A stretch of 59,924 nucleotides of DNA from a virus: IMG/VR virus record IMGVR_UViG_3300046558_000406, positions 1 to 59,924 of that record. One strand, written 5' to 3'. The notes under the pieces are model-generated. The model saw nothing but the letters and a program-made list of their open reading frames with translations. It was not told where the DNA came from and made no database searches. The translations under genes were made by a program, and so were the position numbers. Positions 14,197 to 22,082 of this stretch are shown in pieces (the stretch's first letter is position 1; each line of letters starts with the position of its first letter).

Positions 14197-14916
14197 CTAC
14201 TTTCGTCTCGGTGACCGGCGCACGGTGGACCACCAGAAGACTCGGCCCAGCATGCGAGCCTCCTCGCGCCAGGTTTCGGCGGTGATTAGTTCGTCCGGGT
14301 GTTCGTCGCCGTTCTCGCTGCTTACCCGTATAGCGCCCTGAGGCATTCGGTAGAGGTACTTCACCCGGAGCATGCCACCATGGTTGAAGGCGTATATCTC
14401 GCCATCGATGATTGAGGTGTCGCCGCGATCAAAGCCTATGGCTGCGCCATCCATTATAAGGCGCTCCATGCTGTTGCCCTTAACCCTGGCTACTGCGGCG
14501 TTCTCGCAGTCAACGCCTGCGGCCTTTAAAGTGGCATGGCTGAATCGGAGCTTCCTGTCTGCTACCTCTATTACTTCCGTCATTCCTTCCCCGCCAGCGA
14601 ACTCCACTTCGGCGTAGTAAGGCACTTCGCAATCATCCTCGTCTAGTGGGTCACCATCCTCCCAAACGGATAGATCGCCCAAAAGCTCGACATTCGACTC
14701 AATCGCAGGCGGCACATAGATAGGCTGGGCGATAGTCATCGCTGGAAGATCCAGATATTTCAGGATGCGCCCGATCACATCGAGGGTGGGCTCGCGCCTC
14801 CCGCTCAACCAGTGAGCCACGCCGCCCTGGCTGACGCCGATGTGTTCGGCCAGTTGATCCTGGGTGACTTTGCGCTCTTTCATTCTGGCCTTTGCCAGCT
14901 CGTACCATTTCTTCAT
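14197..14916 (-). CDS. cI: CI-like repressor, HTH plus S24 self-cleavage domain
   Basis: The lysogeny master repressor. In 239 residues, an N-terminal XRE helix-turn-helix (residues 17-40, TQDQLAEHIGVSQGGVAHWL) is joined to a C-terminal LexA/S24 peptidase domain with the cleavage site Ala107-Gly108 (EFAGGEG), nucleophile Ser149 (KGNSMERL) and general base Lys186 (LRVKYLY). All catalytic residues are intact, so RecA-stimulated self-cleavage and SOS induction of the prophage are expected. It is divergent from cro and lies between two clusters of ATTAC-N5-GTAAT operators. Confidence 0.93.
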   Translation of the reverse strand: MKKWYELAKARMKERKVTQDQLAEHIGVSQGGVAHWLSGRREPTLDVIGRILKYLDLPAMTIAQPIYVPPAIESNVELLGDLSVWEDGDPLDEDDCEVPYYAEVEFAGGEGMTEVIEVADRKLRFSHATLKAAGVDCENAAVARVKGNSMERLIMDGAAIGFDRGDTSIIDGEIYAFNHGGMLRVKYLYRMPQGAIRVSSENGDEHPDELITAETWREEARMLGRVFWWSTVRRSPRRK

Positions 14917-14925
14917 TCGCTAATT

Positions 14926-14998
14926 ATTACGACCTGTAGGGCTGAATCCCATTGACAGCCTGTAATGATGCTTGCGGTTAAAAATTACTAAACGTAAT
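14926..14998. promoter_or_regulatory. Right operator cluster (OR)
   Basis: Between cI and cro: ATTAC-N5-GTAGG (14926-14940), ATTGA-N6-GTAAT (14951-14966) and the perfect ATTAC-N5-GTAAT (14984-14998). Three sites, like OR1-3. The perfect one covers PR. The same sequence is found in the left cluster at 14061-14075. Confidence 0.6.
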
Positions 14999-15000
14999 AT
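14972..15000 (+). promoter_or_regulatory. PR early promoter
   Basis: TTGCGG (14972-14977), 17-base spacer and TAATAT (14995-15000), about 27 bases before the cro start. The perfect operator at 14984-14998 fills the spacer and -10, so repressor binding would block it. A TTGACA at 14952-14957 has no good -10 partner. Confidence 0.55.
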
Positions 15001-15026
15001 CCGCATTACGCAAACGGAGAACCGCT

Positions 15027-15248
15027 ATGTCGAACATCAAAACTATCCGCGAAAGCTTGCGCATGACCCAGGCCGCGCTGGCCGATTCGGTTGGTGTGAC
15101 GCAGAGCGCAATCGCCCACTACGAGAACGAACGCCGCAAGCCTGGGCTTGATGAGTGTCGTCGGATCGTGACTGCCCTGAATAACTCAGGCGCTGCCGTG
15201 ACCCTCGACGAGGTGTTCCCTCCAAGCCAATCCCTTTCTGCCGCCTAA
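15027..15248 (+). CDS. cro: Cro-like HTH regulator
   Basis: A 73-residue single-domain XRE/Cro-type protein: TIRESLRMTQAALADSVGVT then QSAIAHYENERRKPGL is a textbook helix-turn-helix with Q-S-A-I-x-x-Y-E-N. It is the first gene of the rightward early operon, divergent from the repressor, and should compete for the same operators to favour lytic growth. GGAG precedes the ATG. Confidence 0.88.
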   Translation: MSNIKTIRESLRMTQAALADSVGVTQSAIAHYENERRKPGLDECRRIVTALNNSGAAVTLDEVFPPSQSLSAA

Positions 15249-15279
15249 CCACTTCATCAGCCACAAGGAAAAACCAAGC

Positions 15280-15471
15280 ATGTACGACGAACCACGCCAT
15301 CTGAAGGACCGGGAAATCAAGTCCCGCTACGACGATGAAACATACGAGGCGCTGAAGGCGGTAGCGAGGCTGCACAAGCTTCAGCTCGCTGTCTTCGTGC
15401 GCATGTGCGTCGAAGAAAAATTGGAAAGCATCATCGAGACCGATGTTACCGACAAACACCAAGTGGCCTGA
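15280..15471 (+). CDS. Ribbon-helix-helix-like regulator (63 aa)
   Basis: Second gene of the rightward operon, in the position of cII. EIKSRYDDETYEALKAVARL followed by a second helix (LAVFVRMCVEEKLESI) fits an Arc/MetJ-type ribbon-helix-helix, an obligate dimer that binds DNA through the strand. AAGGA lies upstream of the ATG. Regulatory target unknown. Confidence 0.65.
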   Translation: MYDEPRHLKDREIKSRYDDETYEALKAVARLHKLQLAVFVRMCVEEKLESIIETDVTDKHQVA

Positions 15472-15491
15472 AGTCCCGCAAGGAGGCCTAC

Positions 15492-15740
15492 GTGCCCGAA
15501 AACACGATCTGCCATGGGATCGATGGGCGGCTCTACGAAAAGCTTGAACGGCTGGCTAAAGCAGCGGGGGTAACCCCCGAGCAGTATGCCGCGCAGCTTG
15601 GAACAGAACGTTTCTTCGAGAAGACCAGGCCAAAAGGGGTCGGAAAGCTCCGAAACCTGCCAGTACCAAAGCGCAGCCCTGCGCGGGACTCAACAGTCCC
15701 TGAAAAGGGAGGGGGAGGGGCTGATGAAGACCTCGAATAG
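15492..15740 (+). CDS. Small phage regulator candidate (82 aa), GTG start
   Basis: Start is GTG at 15492, with AAGGAGG five bases before it. The first half (GIDGRLYEKLERLAKAAGVTPEQYAAQL) is helical and could be a ribbon-helix-helix variant; the second half is Lys/Pro/Gly-rich and disordered. It ends just before a terminator hairpin. Function unknown. Confidence 0.55.
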   Translation: MPENTICHGIDGRLYEKLERLAKAAGVTPEQYAAQLGTERFFEKTRPKGVGKLRNLPVPKRSPARDSTVPEKGGGGADEDLE

Positions 15741-15749
15741 CTGGACCAC

Positions 15750-15762
15750 CAAATCGCAGGCA
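15750..15762. repeat. 13-base direct repeat, copy 2
   Basis: CAAATCGCAGGCA, identical to 14137-14149, again immediately before an A-run and a terminator. The pair could be linkers at which the immunity cassette is exchanged. Confidence 0.7.
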
Positions 15763-15768
15763 CAAAAA

Positions 15769-15795
15769 AGCCGGGGCGCAATCCCGGCTCTTTCA
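15769..15795 (+). terminator. Early terminator after the cro operon
   Basis: AGCCGGG (15769-15775) pairs with CCCGGCT (15783-15789), preceded by six A residues and followed by CTTTC. Probable rho-independent terminator in the place of lambda tR1, which would need antitermination for expression of the replication genes. Confidence 0.6.
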
Positions 15796-15830
15796 ACTGC
15801 AAATTACACAACATTCTGAGGCGACATTAT

Positions 15831-16658
15831 ATGCATACCTCGAATCATGATGTACAGGCCCTCAAGCGGCCCGCGCCACAAAATGCGAACCACGAAAACG
15901 TGGCGCGCACAGTTTCAATGACCAGCATGGAGTTGGTCGACTTCATCAACTCCCAGCGTGAAGAGGGTGAGGCAATCCTTGATCACGCAGACCTGATGAA
16001 AAAGGTGCCGAAGGTACTGAAAAAAGATGCCGGAAGATTTTCCGACATCTATCTGGACTCCATGAACCGTCGCCAAAAATGCTACCGCCTCCCAAAGCGT
16101 GAAGCATGTCTTGTCGCAATGTCATACAGCTATGAATTGCAGGCCAAGGTCTTCGACCGGATGACCGCCCTGGAAGAAAGCGTGAAAGCGCAGTTCACCC
16201 CAAACAATCCGAAAATTGTCGGGGAGTTGGCGATTTTCCAATGCTATACCGCCGTCCTCAAGCCTTCCGACTCCAGCAAGCTGTTGAGCCTGAGCAAAAT
16301 TGCAGCCAACAACGGGCTCGATCCGAGCTTCTTGCCGGGCTATGCCATCGATGCCGCGCCAGATGTTGCTGGCGGCAGCTCCATGCCAACCAAGTCCGCA
16401 ACTGCCCTACTGAAGGACTTCGCCCTTGGCGGCTCTGTCGTCTCCTTTAACAAGCGACTTGAAGACGCTGGCTATCTGAAGGTGATGACCCGCAAGAACT
16501 CCAAACAGGAAACGGTGCCGTTCTGGTCCGTCACTGATAAGGGCCTGGCATATGGCAAGAATCTGACAAGCCCCCAATCCCCCCGCGAGACGCAGCCTCA
16601 CTGGTACGTGGATCGCTTCCTTCAGCTCGCCGAGCTTGTCGGCAAAGGACGCCCATGA
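15831..16658 (+). CDS. Rha-family phage regulatory protein
   Basis: A 275-residue protein. Residues about 28-110 (MTSMELVDFINSQREEGEAI, FSDIYLDSMNRRQKCYRLPK, AMSYSYELQAKVFDRM) have the features of the Rha/antirepressor N-terminal domain. The C-terminal part (KLLSLSKIAANNGLDPSFLP, RLEDAGYL) resembles the KilAC-type DNA-binding tail. Proteins of this kind modulate phage repressors or block other phages. It is the first gene after the early terminator and overlaps the replication gene by four bases (ATGA). GAGG precedes the ATG. Confidence 0.75.
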   Translation: MHTSNHDVQALKRPAPQNANHENVARTVSMTSMELVDFINSQREEGEAILDHADLMKKVPKVLKKDAGRFSDIYLDSMNRRQKCYRLPKREACLVAMSYSYELQAKVFDRMTALEESVKAQFTPNNPKIVGELAIFQCYTAVLKPSDSSKLLSLSKIAANNGLDPSFLPGYAIDAAPDVAGGSSMPTKSATALLKDFALGGSVVSFNKRLEDAGYLKVMTRKNSKQETVPFWSVTDKGLAYGKNLTSPQSPRETQPHWYVDRFLQLAELVGKGRP

Positions 16659-17461
16659 TGGCCAGATCCCGAAATATCAAACCAGGCTTCTTTTCGAACG
16701 AGCATCTGGCAGAGCTGGACTTTGCTACACGCCTTCTTTTCATTGGCATGTGGACTGAGGCAGACCGGGAAGGGCGCCTTGAAGATCGTCCACGCCGACT
16801 GAAAATGGCTCTGTTCCCGGCAGATAGCGTCGACATCGAAAGCATGCTCGCCGACCTGGATCATTTGGGGTTCATCAAGCGTTACACCGTCGGCGACGTT
16901 CAGGCTATCCAGATCATCAATTGGGCGAAACACCAGAACCCTCACATGAAGGAAGCCAAGAGCACCATCCCTGAAATGCCCGTAGTAGAAGGCTCTCAGG
17001 GAAAGCATGAGGAAAGCACCGTGCAAGCACCAGACTCGCACAGTTCTTTCCCTGCTGATTCCCTCTCTCTTGATTCCGGATTCCTGATTCCTGATTCCCT
17101 CAACCCGTCGCCCGCTCCGGTTGATCGCGCGGCCCTGTTTGCCCGGTTCTGGAAGCTTTACCCGCGCAAGGTCGGAAAGGACAAGGCCGAGAAGGCCTGG
17201 GCAAAGATCAAGCTGACACAAGCCCTGTTCGACCAGATTCTGAAAGCGCTGGCCTCGCACGCGCTGACACCGGGCTGGACCAAAGATCAGGGCCAGTTCA
17301 TCCCGCACCCGGCCACATGGCTCAACGGCAAGCGCTGGGAGGACGAGGTATCGACCCCGAGCAACGTCCATCACCTGCCATTCAGCCGTCACACCGGCTT
17401 CGACAAGCGAGATTACACGGCGGGCCTGACTGCTCGTGAGGACGGCACCTATGCGTTCTGA
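16655..17461 (+). CDS. Phage replication initiation protein
   Basis: A 268-residue O-type replication protein. The N-terminal winged-helix part opens RNIKPGFFSNEHLAEL and continues RLLFIGMWTEADREGRLEDR, a motif typical of phage initiators of this class. After a Ser/Pro-rich linker (about 115-150), the C-terminal domain has FWKLYPRKVGKDKAEKAWAK and IPHPATWLNGKRWEDE. It is expected to bind the phage origin, possibly inside this gene, and hand over the helicase through the next gene product. Confidence 0.85.
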   Translation: MMARSRNIKPGFFSNEHLAELDFATRLLFIGMWTEADREGRLEDRPRRLKMALFPADSVDIESMLADLDHLGFIKRYTVGDVQAIQIINWAKHQNPHMKEAKSTIPEMPVVEGSQGKHEESTVQAPDSHSSFPADSLSLDSGFLIPDSLNPSPAPVDRAALFARFWKLYPRKVGKDKAEKAWAKIKLTQALFDQILKALASHALTPGWTKDQGQFIPHPATWLNGKRWEDEVSTPSNVHHLPFSRHTGFDKRDYTAGLTAREDGTYAF

Positions 17462-18263
17462 CATCTCCACACCGTCGACCGCCTCGCTAAGCGATGTTGC
17501 TCGCGGCTCGCATCAGGCGATTTGCGAAGACCATGGCCCATTCGAGCAGCGCATCACTGTGATCCTCGATCGCGAGTTCAGGACCGGCTGCCCAGAGTGC
17601 ACAAGCATTCGCAGGGCGCAGGAAGAGGCTGAGCAGGCCGAGACAGCGGCGCGCGATCGCAGGATGGCAATGGCACGCAAGCTCGGCGGGGCGCTAATCC
17701 CCAAGCGTTTTGCTGACCGCTCTCTGAGCGAATACCGAGCGACCAACCCAGGGCAGAAGGAAGCCCTTCGGGTTTGCCGCAAGTACTCCGAGCAGTTCGC
17801 GAGTATTTCCGAAACCGGTCGCTGCCTGCTCCTGCTAGGCAAGCCCGGCACAGGCAAAACCCACTTGGCTGTCGGCATTGCCAACGAAATCATGCGCACA
17901 ACCACGGGAACGGCGATCTACCGGACCTTCGGTGCTGTCCTGCAGACGATTCGGGCCACCTACGACAAGACCAGCACCCAGTCCGAGGCCGACATCATCG
18001 CCAGCTTGGTCGAGCCGTCACTGCTGATCCTCGATGAGATCGGCGTGACCAAGCAACAGCCTAGCGACTTCGAGCTGACCACGATGTTTTCCGTGATCAA
18101 CGGCCGTTACGAGCAGCTTCGCCCAACCGTGATCATTTCTAACCTTGAGGCCCATGAGCTACCGATCGCTATCGGTGACCGCTGCATGGATCGCTTGCGC
18201 GAAGGAGGCGGCATTGCCGTCAAGTTCGACTGGGAATCACAGCGCGGCAAGGAGGGGTTCTGA
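17451..18263 (+). CDS. DnaC-like AAA+ helicase loader
   Basis: A 270-residue ATPase of the DnaC/IstB type: Walker A GKPGTGKTH, Walker B LLILDEIG, a sensor segment PTVIISNLEA and the arginine-finger region DRCMDRLREG. N-terminal cysteines (AICEDHGPFE, GCPECTS) suggest a zinc site. It would load the host DnaB helicase on the phage origin together with the preceding initiator. Its start overlaps the end of the initiator gene by 11 bases. Confidence 0.9.
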   Translation: MRSDISTPSTASLSDVARGSHQAICEDHGPFEQRITVILDREFRTGCPECTSIRRAQEEAEQAETAARDRRMAMARKLGGALIPKRFADRSLSEYRATNPGQKEALRVCRKYSEQFASISETGRCLLLLGKPGTGKTHLAVGIANEIMRTTTGTAIYRTFGAVLQTIRATYDKTSTQSEADIIASLVEPSLLILDEIGVTKQQPSDFELTTMFSVINGRYEQLRPTVIISNLEAHELPIAIGDRCMDRLREGGGIAVKFDWESQRGKEGF

Positions 18264-18445
18264 TGAGTAACGTGAAAAGTATCCGTGCCGCACTGATCTT
18301 GGCGCAGACCTTCGCCAAGCACGGCGTTCTGTTCGTTCCAATGCCGGTCAGCACGCCAGCAGAGCATGAAGAGATGGTTGCCAAGGCATGGGCGAAGCTT
18401 GATGAACTGGAAGCCGCAGCGGAAGCAGTGGAGGTTGCCCAATGA
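18263..18445 (+). CDS. DUF1382-family protein
   Basis: A 60-residue protein: AALILAQTFAKHGVLFVPMP followed by an acidic C-terminal helix. The A-K-x-G-V-x-F-V-P-M-P-V core is the DUF1382 signature of small lambdoid phage proteins, function unknown. TGATG couples it to the loader gene. Confidence 0.8.
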   Translation: MSNVKSIRAALILAQTFAKHGVLFVPMPVSTPAEHEEMVAKAWAKLDELEAAAEAVEVAQ

Positions 18446-18645
18446 CCCCCTTCGACCAGTCCGTACTCGCTTACTACCAGCAGCAAGGCGGCGCCACTGC
18501 CTGGATCTGCTCAATAGCCCTTCGAGTCACCCGGGAAGAAGTGAGCAAAGCCCTCCAGCGTCTCAAGCGTAAGGGCGTCATGAAGAACAAAGGCCCCTTT
18601 TGGGAGTGGAAAGCGCCATCGCGCCAGGAGGTTGGTTATGAGTGA
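18442..18645 (+). CDS. Small winged-helix protein
   Basis: A 67-residue protein. ACSIALRVTREEVSKALQRL-like sequence (here WICSIALRVTREEVSKALQR) followed by a short wing KGVMKNKGPFWEW is a winged helix-turn-helix. It probably binds DNA; the target is unknown. Overlaps the preceding stop as ATGA. Confidence 0.65.
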   Translation: MTPFDQSVLAYYQQQGGATAWICSIALRVTREEVSKALQRLKRKGVMKNKGPFWEWKAPSRQEVGYE

Positions 18646-19045
18646 TTCGAAGATGCGTGAAGAGTTTGAAGTGTGGGCCGAGAGTCGAGGCCTTGACCTG
18701 TACTGCAGTCGCAAAGACATCTACGAAGAAATGGAGACGCTTTGGGCTTGGTCGGCATGGAAGGCCTCCCGCACCTCGTTACCGACATGGCAGCCGATGG
18801 ATACCTGCCCCAAGCATGTCGACGTTCTGTTTTTCCAAGAGCGCAACGGCGTGATCCCCGGCCGCCTGACCGATGCCGACTCATTCATGACCGACAAAGA
18901 GCGCGACGAGTGGGATGGCGGCGAAGAGGCCCAGTTCCGCATCGATGCATTTGGCTTCGGCCATTGGGGCGTTGATCGCATGGAAGGTTCAGAAGCTCCT
19001 ACCCATTGGATGCCATGCCCAGAAGGGCCGGAGGCTGCGCAATGA
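18638..19045 (+). CDS. DUF551-like phage protein
   Basis: A 135-residue protein. The centre WQPMDTCPKHVDVLFFQERN and the end PTHWMPCPEGPEA match the DUF551 layout (W-x-P-M-D-T-x-P ... V-T-H-W-x-P-x-P) found in many phage accessory proteins without known function. An N-terminal helical extension (MREEFEVWAESRGLDL) precedes it. AGGAGG lies seven bases before the ATG. Confidence 0.75.
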   Translation: MSDSKMREEFEVWAESRGLDLYCSRKDIYEEMETLWAWSAWKASRTSLPTWQPMDTCPKHVDVLFFQERNGVIPGRLTDADSFMTDKERDEWDGGEEAQFRIDAFGFGHWGVDRMEGSEAPTHWMPCPEGPEAAQ

Positions 19046-19560
19046 ATCTCTCAGCAGAAAATATCAGCAAGATTCGCGAGTTAGTGCGCAGCGGTTATCC
19101 GCTAAAGGCGCGTGATGCCCAAGACTTGCAGGGCCACAACGACCACCTGATCGAGCTGCTTGAGGCTCGCTTTCGGCTGATGCTCGGCCTAGAGATTGAG
19201 CGCGACCAGCTCAAAGTCGACCTGGGTGAACTGGCGACAAAGCATGCGGAGTGCGCCGAGTTTATAGATCAGGCATGTCTAGACGCTGCGCCACTTGACG
19301 CGGTTGATGGCGATCAACTTCCCCCGATTGGCAGCAACGTGCTGATCCATTTGGGCCGCCCGGACGCATGGGTAGAGCACACCGTTGCCGGTTATTACGC
19401 TTGGGGCGACTTGGGCGGCAACGAAAACTTGAGCCGCGTGTTTGTCAGAGTTCGGGATGAGGCTGGCTGCCTGAATGCGCGCCTGCTGAAGGATGTGAAG
19501 CCCAGCGTTGCCTCTGTGCTTGGCCCTGTCGTGTCTGTGCCGAAGGAGCTTATGCCTTGA
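19042..19560 (+). CDS. Phage hypothetical protein (172 aa)
   Basis: An N-terminal helical region (ISKIRELVRSGYPLKARDAQ, then a coiled coil to about residue 75) joined to a beta-rich C-terminal half (GSNVLIHLGRPDAWVEHTVA). The layout resembles other Ea-type early proteins that combine a coiled coil with a small beta domain. Stop-start overlaps link it to both neighbours. Function unknown. Confidence 0.7.
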   Translation: MNLSAENISKIRELVRSGYPLKARDAQDLQGHNDHLIELLEARFRLMLGLEIERDQLKVDLGELATKHAECAEFIDQACLDAAPLDAVDGDQLPPIGSNVLIHLGRPDAWVEHTVAGYYAWGDLGGNENLSRVFVRVRDEAGCLNARLLKDVKPSVASVLGPVVSVPKELMP

Positions 19561-19784
19561 AAACTCACTATTGCCCACATCCCCAAGACGAATCGGAAGA
19601 GCAGGCGGTCTGCGGAACCTGGCTTGGCGAAGCTAGCAACCTGTCTGGCGAGTGGTCTCGCGTGGACTGCCGACGCTGCATCGGAAGCAAGGTGAAGATA
19701 TCTCTGTCAGTCGCTACCGAGGAGGCTGCAATCGTTCAGCAGATGGGCGACATGGCGAATTTCATGCGCGAGGTTCAGCCATGA
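19557..19784 (+). CDS. Small Cys-containing phage protein, TTG start
   Basis: A 75-residue protein starting at a TTG that overlaps the upstream stop (TTGA). It reads KTHYCPHPQ, AVCGTWLGEA and VDCRRCIG, giving a probable zinc site from Cys and His pairs, followed by a C-terminal helix. Function unknown. Confidence 0.65.
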   Translation: MKTHYCPHPQDESEEQAVCGTWLGEASNLSGEWSRVDCRRCIGSKVKISLSVATEEAAIVQQMGDMANFMREVQP

Positions 19785-20200
19785 CCAATGAAGATCTGAA
19801 GGCGCTGGCTTTGGCCGCCATCGACCAGGAACAGCGCTGGAAAGAAGCGGGTGAGCCGTGGCCGATATGGAATACGCGACTGCTGGAAATGCAGGCCGCC
19901 GCCAATCCTGCCGCAGTGCTGGGGCTGATTGCGGATAACGAGAGTCTGGCCAAAAACTACAAATCCCTGTGTGATTCGGTTGCGCATCTGAATGATGCAG
20001 CCACGTCGGCAAGCGATGAGGTGGCACGGCTCGAGGCTGAGTGCGAAGGGCTGCGGAAAGATGCTGAGCGATATCGCTTCGTGGTCGATTGCCCAATCCG
20101 CACTATGGTCGCGCTGGGCCGTAAGGCGCATGAGACGGACTTCGACCTGTCGGCCGAATGTGACCGGCTGATGGGGCAGGGAGGGCAGAGCAATGGCTGA
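19781..20200 (+). CDS. Ead/Ea22-like phage protein
   Basis: A 139-residue helical protein (MTNEDLKALALAAIDQEQRW) with a coiled coil from about 65 to 100 and the segment CEGLRKDAERYRFVVDCP, a combination common in Ea22-type early phage proteins. Coupled to both neighbours by overlaps. Function unknown. Confidence 0.7.
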   Translation: MTNEDLKALALAAIDQEQRWKEAGEPWPIWNTRLLEMQAAANPAAVLGLIADNESLAKNYKSLCDSVAHLNDAATSASDEVARLEAECEGLRKDAERYRFVVDCPIRTMVALGRKAHETDFDLSAECDRLMGQGGQSNG

Positions 20201-20780
20201 CCTCGCGCTCATTCGCACCGCCCAAGGCCTGGTCCCGGCAACAGAAGCTGACCGCGAACTGGCCCAGAAATGGAAGCTGGGCCAGGTCATCCACGGCAAG
20301 TTCACCAAGATGCGGAACGCAAAATTCCACGGCAAGTTCTTCGCCATGCTGGATTTGGCTTGGGATTACTGGGAGCCGGTCGGCGGCCTGATCCCCCGAC
20401 AGGAGATGCGTGGCATCCAGGGGCTGGCCAAGTACTTCGAGAACCTGAACGGCAAGCCGGGGCAGCTGACCGGTGCCGTAGCGACCTATCTCGCCAAGCT
20501 GGAGTCGGACCGAGCTGAGCGCTTCCCGGCAGTCGACAAGAGCCGCGAAGCATTCCGCGAGTGGGTGACGATCGAGGCTGGCCACTTCCACCTGGTGCAG
20601 GCGCCGGACGGCATTCGCAAAGAGGCCAAGTCGATCAGCTGGTCATCCATGGACGATTTGGCGTTCGAGCCGCTTTACCGCGACGTGTTCAGCGCCTGCT
20701 GGCGGCTGGTGTTGTCGGCCCACTTCGATAGCGAGCAGGACGCGCTGAGTGCTGCTGATCAGATGGGGAGCTTTGCATGA
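20193..20780 (+). CDS. DUF1367-family protein
   Basis: A 195-residue protein with GKFTKMRNAKFHGKFFAMLD, the lambdoid Nin-region DUF1367 hallmark, then a variable middle and SISWSSMDDLAFEPLYRDVF. The family is found beside NinG, as here, and has no established biochemical function; a role in recombination or DNA metabolism is often assumed from the neighbourhood. Overlaps both flanking genes. Confidence 0.85.
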   Translation: MADLALIRTAQGLVPATEADRELAQKWKLGQVIHGKFTKMRNAKFHGKFFAMLDLAWDYWEPVGGLIPRQEMRGIQGLAKYFENLNGKPGQLTGAVATYLAKLESDRAERFPAVDKSREAFREWVTIEAGHFHLVQAPDGIRKEAKSISWSSMDDLAFEPLYRDVFSACWRLVLSAHFDSEQDALSAADQMGSFA

Positions 20781-21088
20781 GCAATCAATTCAAGGCTGGG
20801 GATTTAGCTTTGATCGTTGCATGCCAGCAGGCGCCGCGAATGGTGGGGCGATGCGTGCAATTGGTGGAGTGCGTAGGGCCGGGTGGAGACTCGTTTTCGG
20901 CACATGGGCCATGGTTCAACCGAGGCGATATGAATGCTTGGGTAGTTGAGGCGGAAGGTTTGGTTTCGCTGACCCTAAACAAGACCCTCGTCGAACATCC
21001 TCGCTGCCTAATAGCGGAGAAATTGCTGATGCCCCTGCGCGGCGACTTCGCCCCTGACCTGCAGAAGTCCCACGAGGTGCCGGCATGA
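20777..21088 (+). CDS. Phage hypothetical protein (103 aa)
   Basis: Begins MSNQFKAGDLALIVACQQAP, a beta-rich small domain with an SH3-like look (F-x-x-G-D-L-A-L-I-V), and ends LMPLRGDFAPDLQKSHEVPA. Such proteins often sit between DUF1367 and NinG genes. Function unknown. Confidence 0.65.
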   Translation: MSNQFKAGDLALIVACQQAPRMVGRCVQLVECVGPGGDSFSAHGPWFNRGDMNAWVVEAEGLVSLTLNKTLVEHPRCLIAEKLLMPLRGDFAPDLQKSHEVPA

Positions 21089-21705
21089 GACGCACGGAAC
21101 TGAAACGAACCGTCCCCCTCAAGGCCAGCGGCATAAACCCGCGCACACCCCGCAAGAAGAAGTGCGCCAACTGCACGGAGGCCTTCCAGCCTTCGCGTGT
21201 CGGTCAAAAGGTATGCAGCCCTGCCTGCGCCATAGCTCTGCCGCCAGAGAACCTGGTGCAGGCGCGCAAGGCGTTGGCTGATGTGGGGCGCAAGGAGCAC
21301 CGGGCGGCGAAGGAGAGGGTGAAGTCGCGGGCTGATCACATGCGCGAGGCCCAACAAGCCTTTAACCAGTGGATCCGCCTACGTGACGCCGATCTTGGAT
21401 GCGTGAGCTGCAGTAAGCCGGCGACCTGGCAGGGGCAATGGCACGCATCGCATTTTCTCAGCGTCGGATCGTCGCCAGAGCACCGCTTTAACCCGGCCAA
21501 CGTCCATAAGGCCTGCTCCATCTGTAATAACCATTTGAGCGGCAACATCCTGGGATTCAGGCCTGAGCTGGAGCGTCGGATCGGGCTGCGGGCAGTAGAG
21601 GAATTGATCGGACCTTGCGAGCCGCGGCGCTACACGATTGAGGAATTGAAGGCGCTGAAGGCCGAGTACCGAGCAAAAACGCGAGAGCTGAAGAAGTCCG
21701 CTTAA
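21085..21705 (+). CDS. ninG: NinG recombination protein
   Basis: A 206-residue NinG/Rap-type Holliday-junction resolvase homologue. The N-terminal zinc cluster (KKCANCTEAFQP, VCSPACA) is followed by basic helices, then an HNH-like core CVSCSKPATW, HASHFLSVGSSPEHRF and CSICNNHLSGN. In lambda, Rap resolves recombination intermediates in the Red pathway; here it would partner the exonuclease and Bet of the leftward operon. Confidence 0.92.
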   Translation: MRRTELKRTVPLKASGINPRTPRKKKCANCTEAFQPSRVGQKVCSPACAIALPPENLVQARKALADVGRKEHRAAKERVKSRADHMREAQQAFNQWIRLRDADLGCVSCSKPATWQGQWHASHFLSVGSSPEHRFNPANVHKACSICNNHLSGNILGFRPELERRIGLRAVEELIGPCEPRRYTIEELKALKAEYRAKTRELKKSA

Positions 21706-21719
21706 CGGAGGGGTAGACC

Positions 21720-22082
21720 ATGCCAGAGCAGATGTCATTCGAGTTGCCAGCTCAGTCAGTACGTCCGCGCCTTCGACTTGTACCGAAGGCCCGGGCCGAA
21801 TCAGGCCCTCAGCCTGAGCAACTGTGCATCGACTTCACTGCGCCTGTTCTGGCGTTGGCTACCTACATTCCCCGGATGCCGCACCGGGACACGACTTGCG
21901 CCGGGGCTACACCAATCACCCGAGACGGGATAACCCTTCCGGCCGCCGAGTGGGCGGCCAGGCTGGGCATCAAGTGGAACACGGTGAAGATGCGCCGTCT
22001 TCGCGGAGATGGCTGGACCGAGGCCCTGAAGCCGGAGCTGCGCCGGACCACCTTCATGTCGAGCTGGAGGATGCATGCTTAG
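21720..22082 (+). CDS. HTH protein at the place of a late regulator
   Basis: A 120-residue protein with a disordered N-terminal half and a C-terminal recognition motif ITLPAAEWAARLGIKWNTVK followed by MRRLRGDGWTEALKP. This is a homeodomain-like HTH of the kind that accompanies HNH/AP2 phage proteins. It is the last gene of the rightward early operon, where Q or another late activator usually lies, and stands directly before the first copies of the late promoter-like motif. That makes it the best positional candidate for the late activator, which is inference only. Confidence 0.65.
   Translation: MPEQMSFELPAQSVRPRLRLVPKARAESGPQPEQLCIDFTAPVLALATYIPRMPHRDTTCAGATPITRDGITLPAAEWAARLGIKWNTVKMRRLRGDGWTEALKPELRRTTFMSSWRMHA

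Noticed and set aside
15251-15270. ATCAGCCACA before the 15280 gene resembling the late motif
   Set aside because: No -35 or -10 hexamer at the right spacing, and it directly abuts the ribosome binding site; probably chance.
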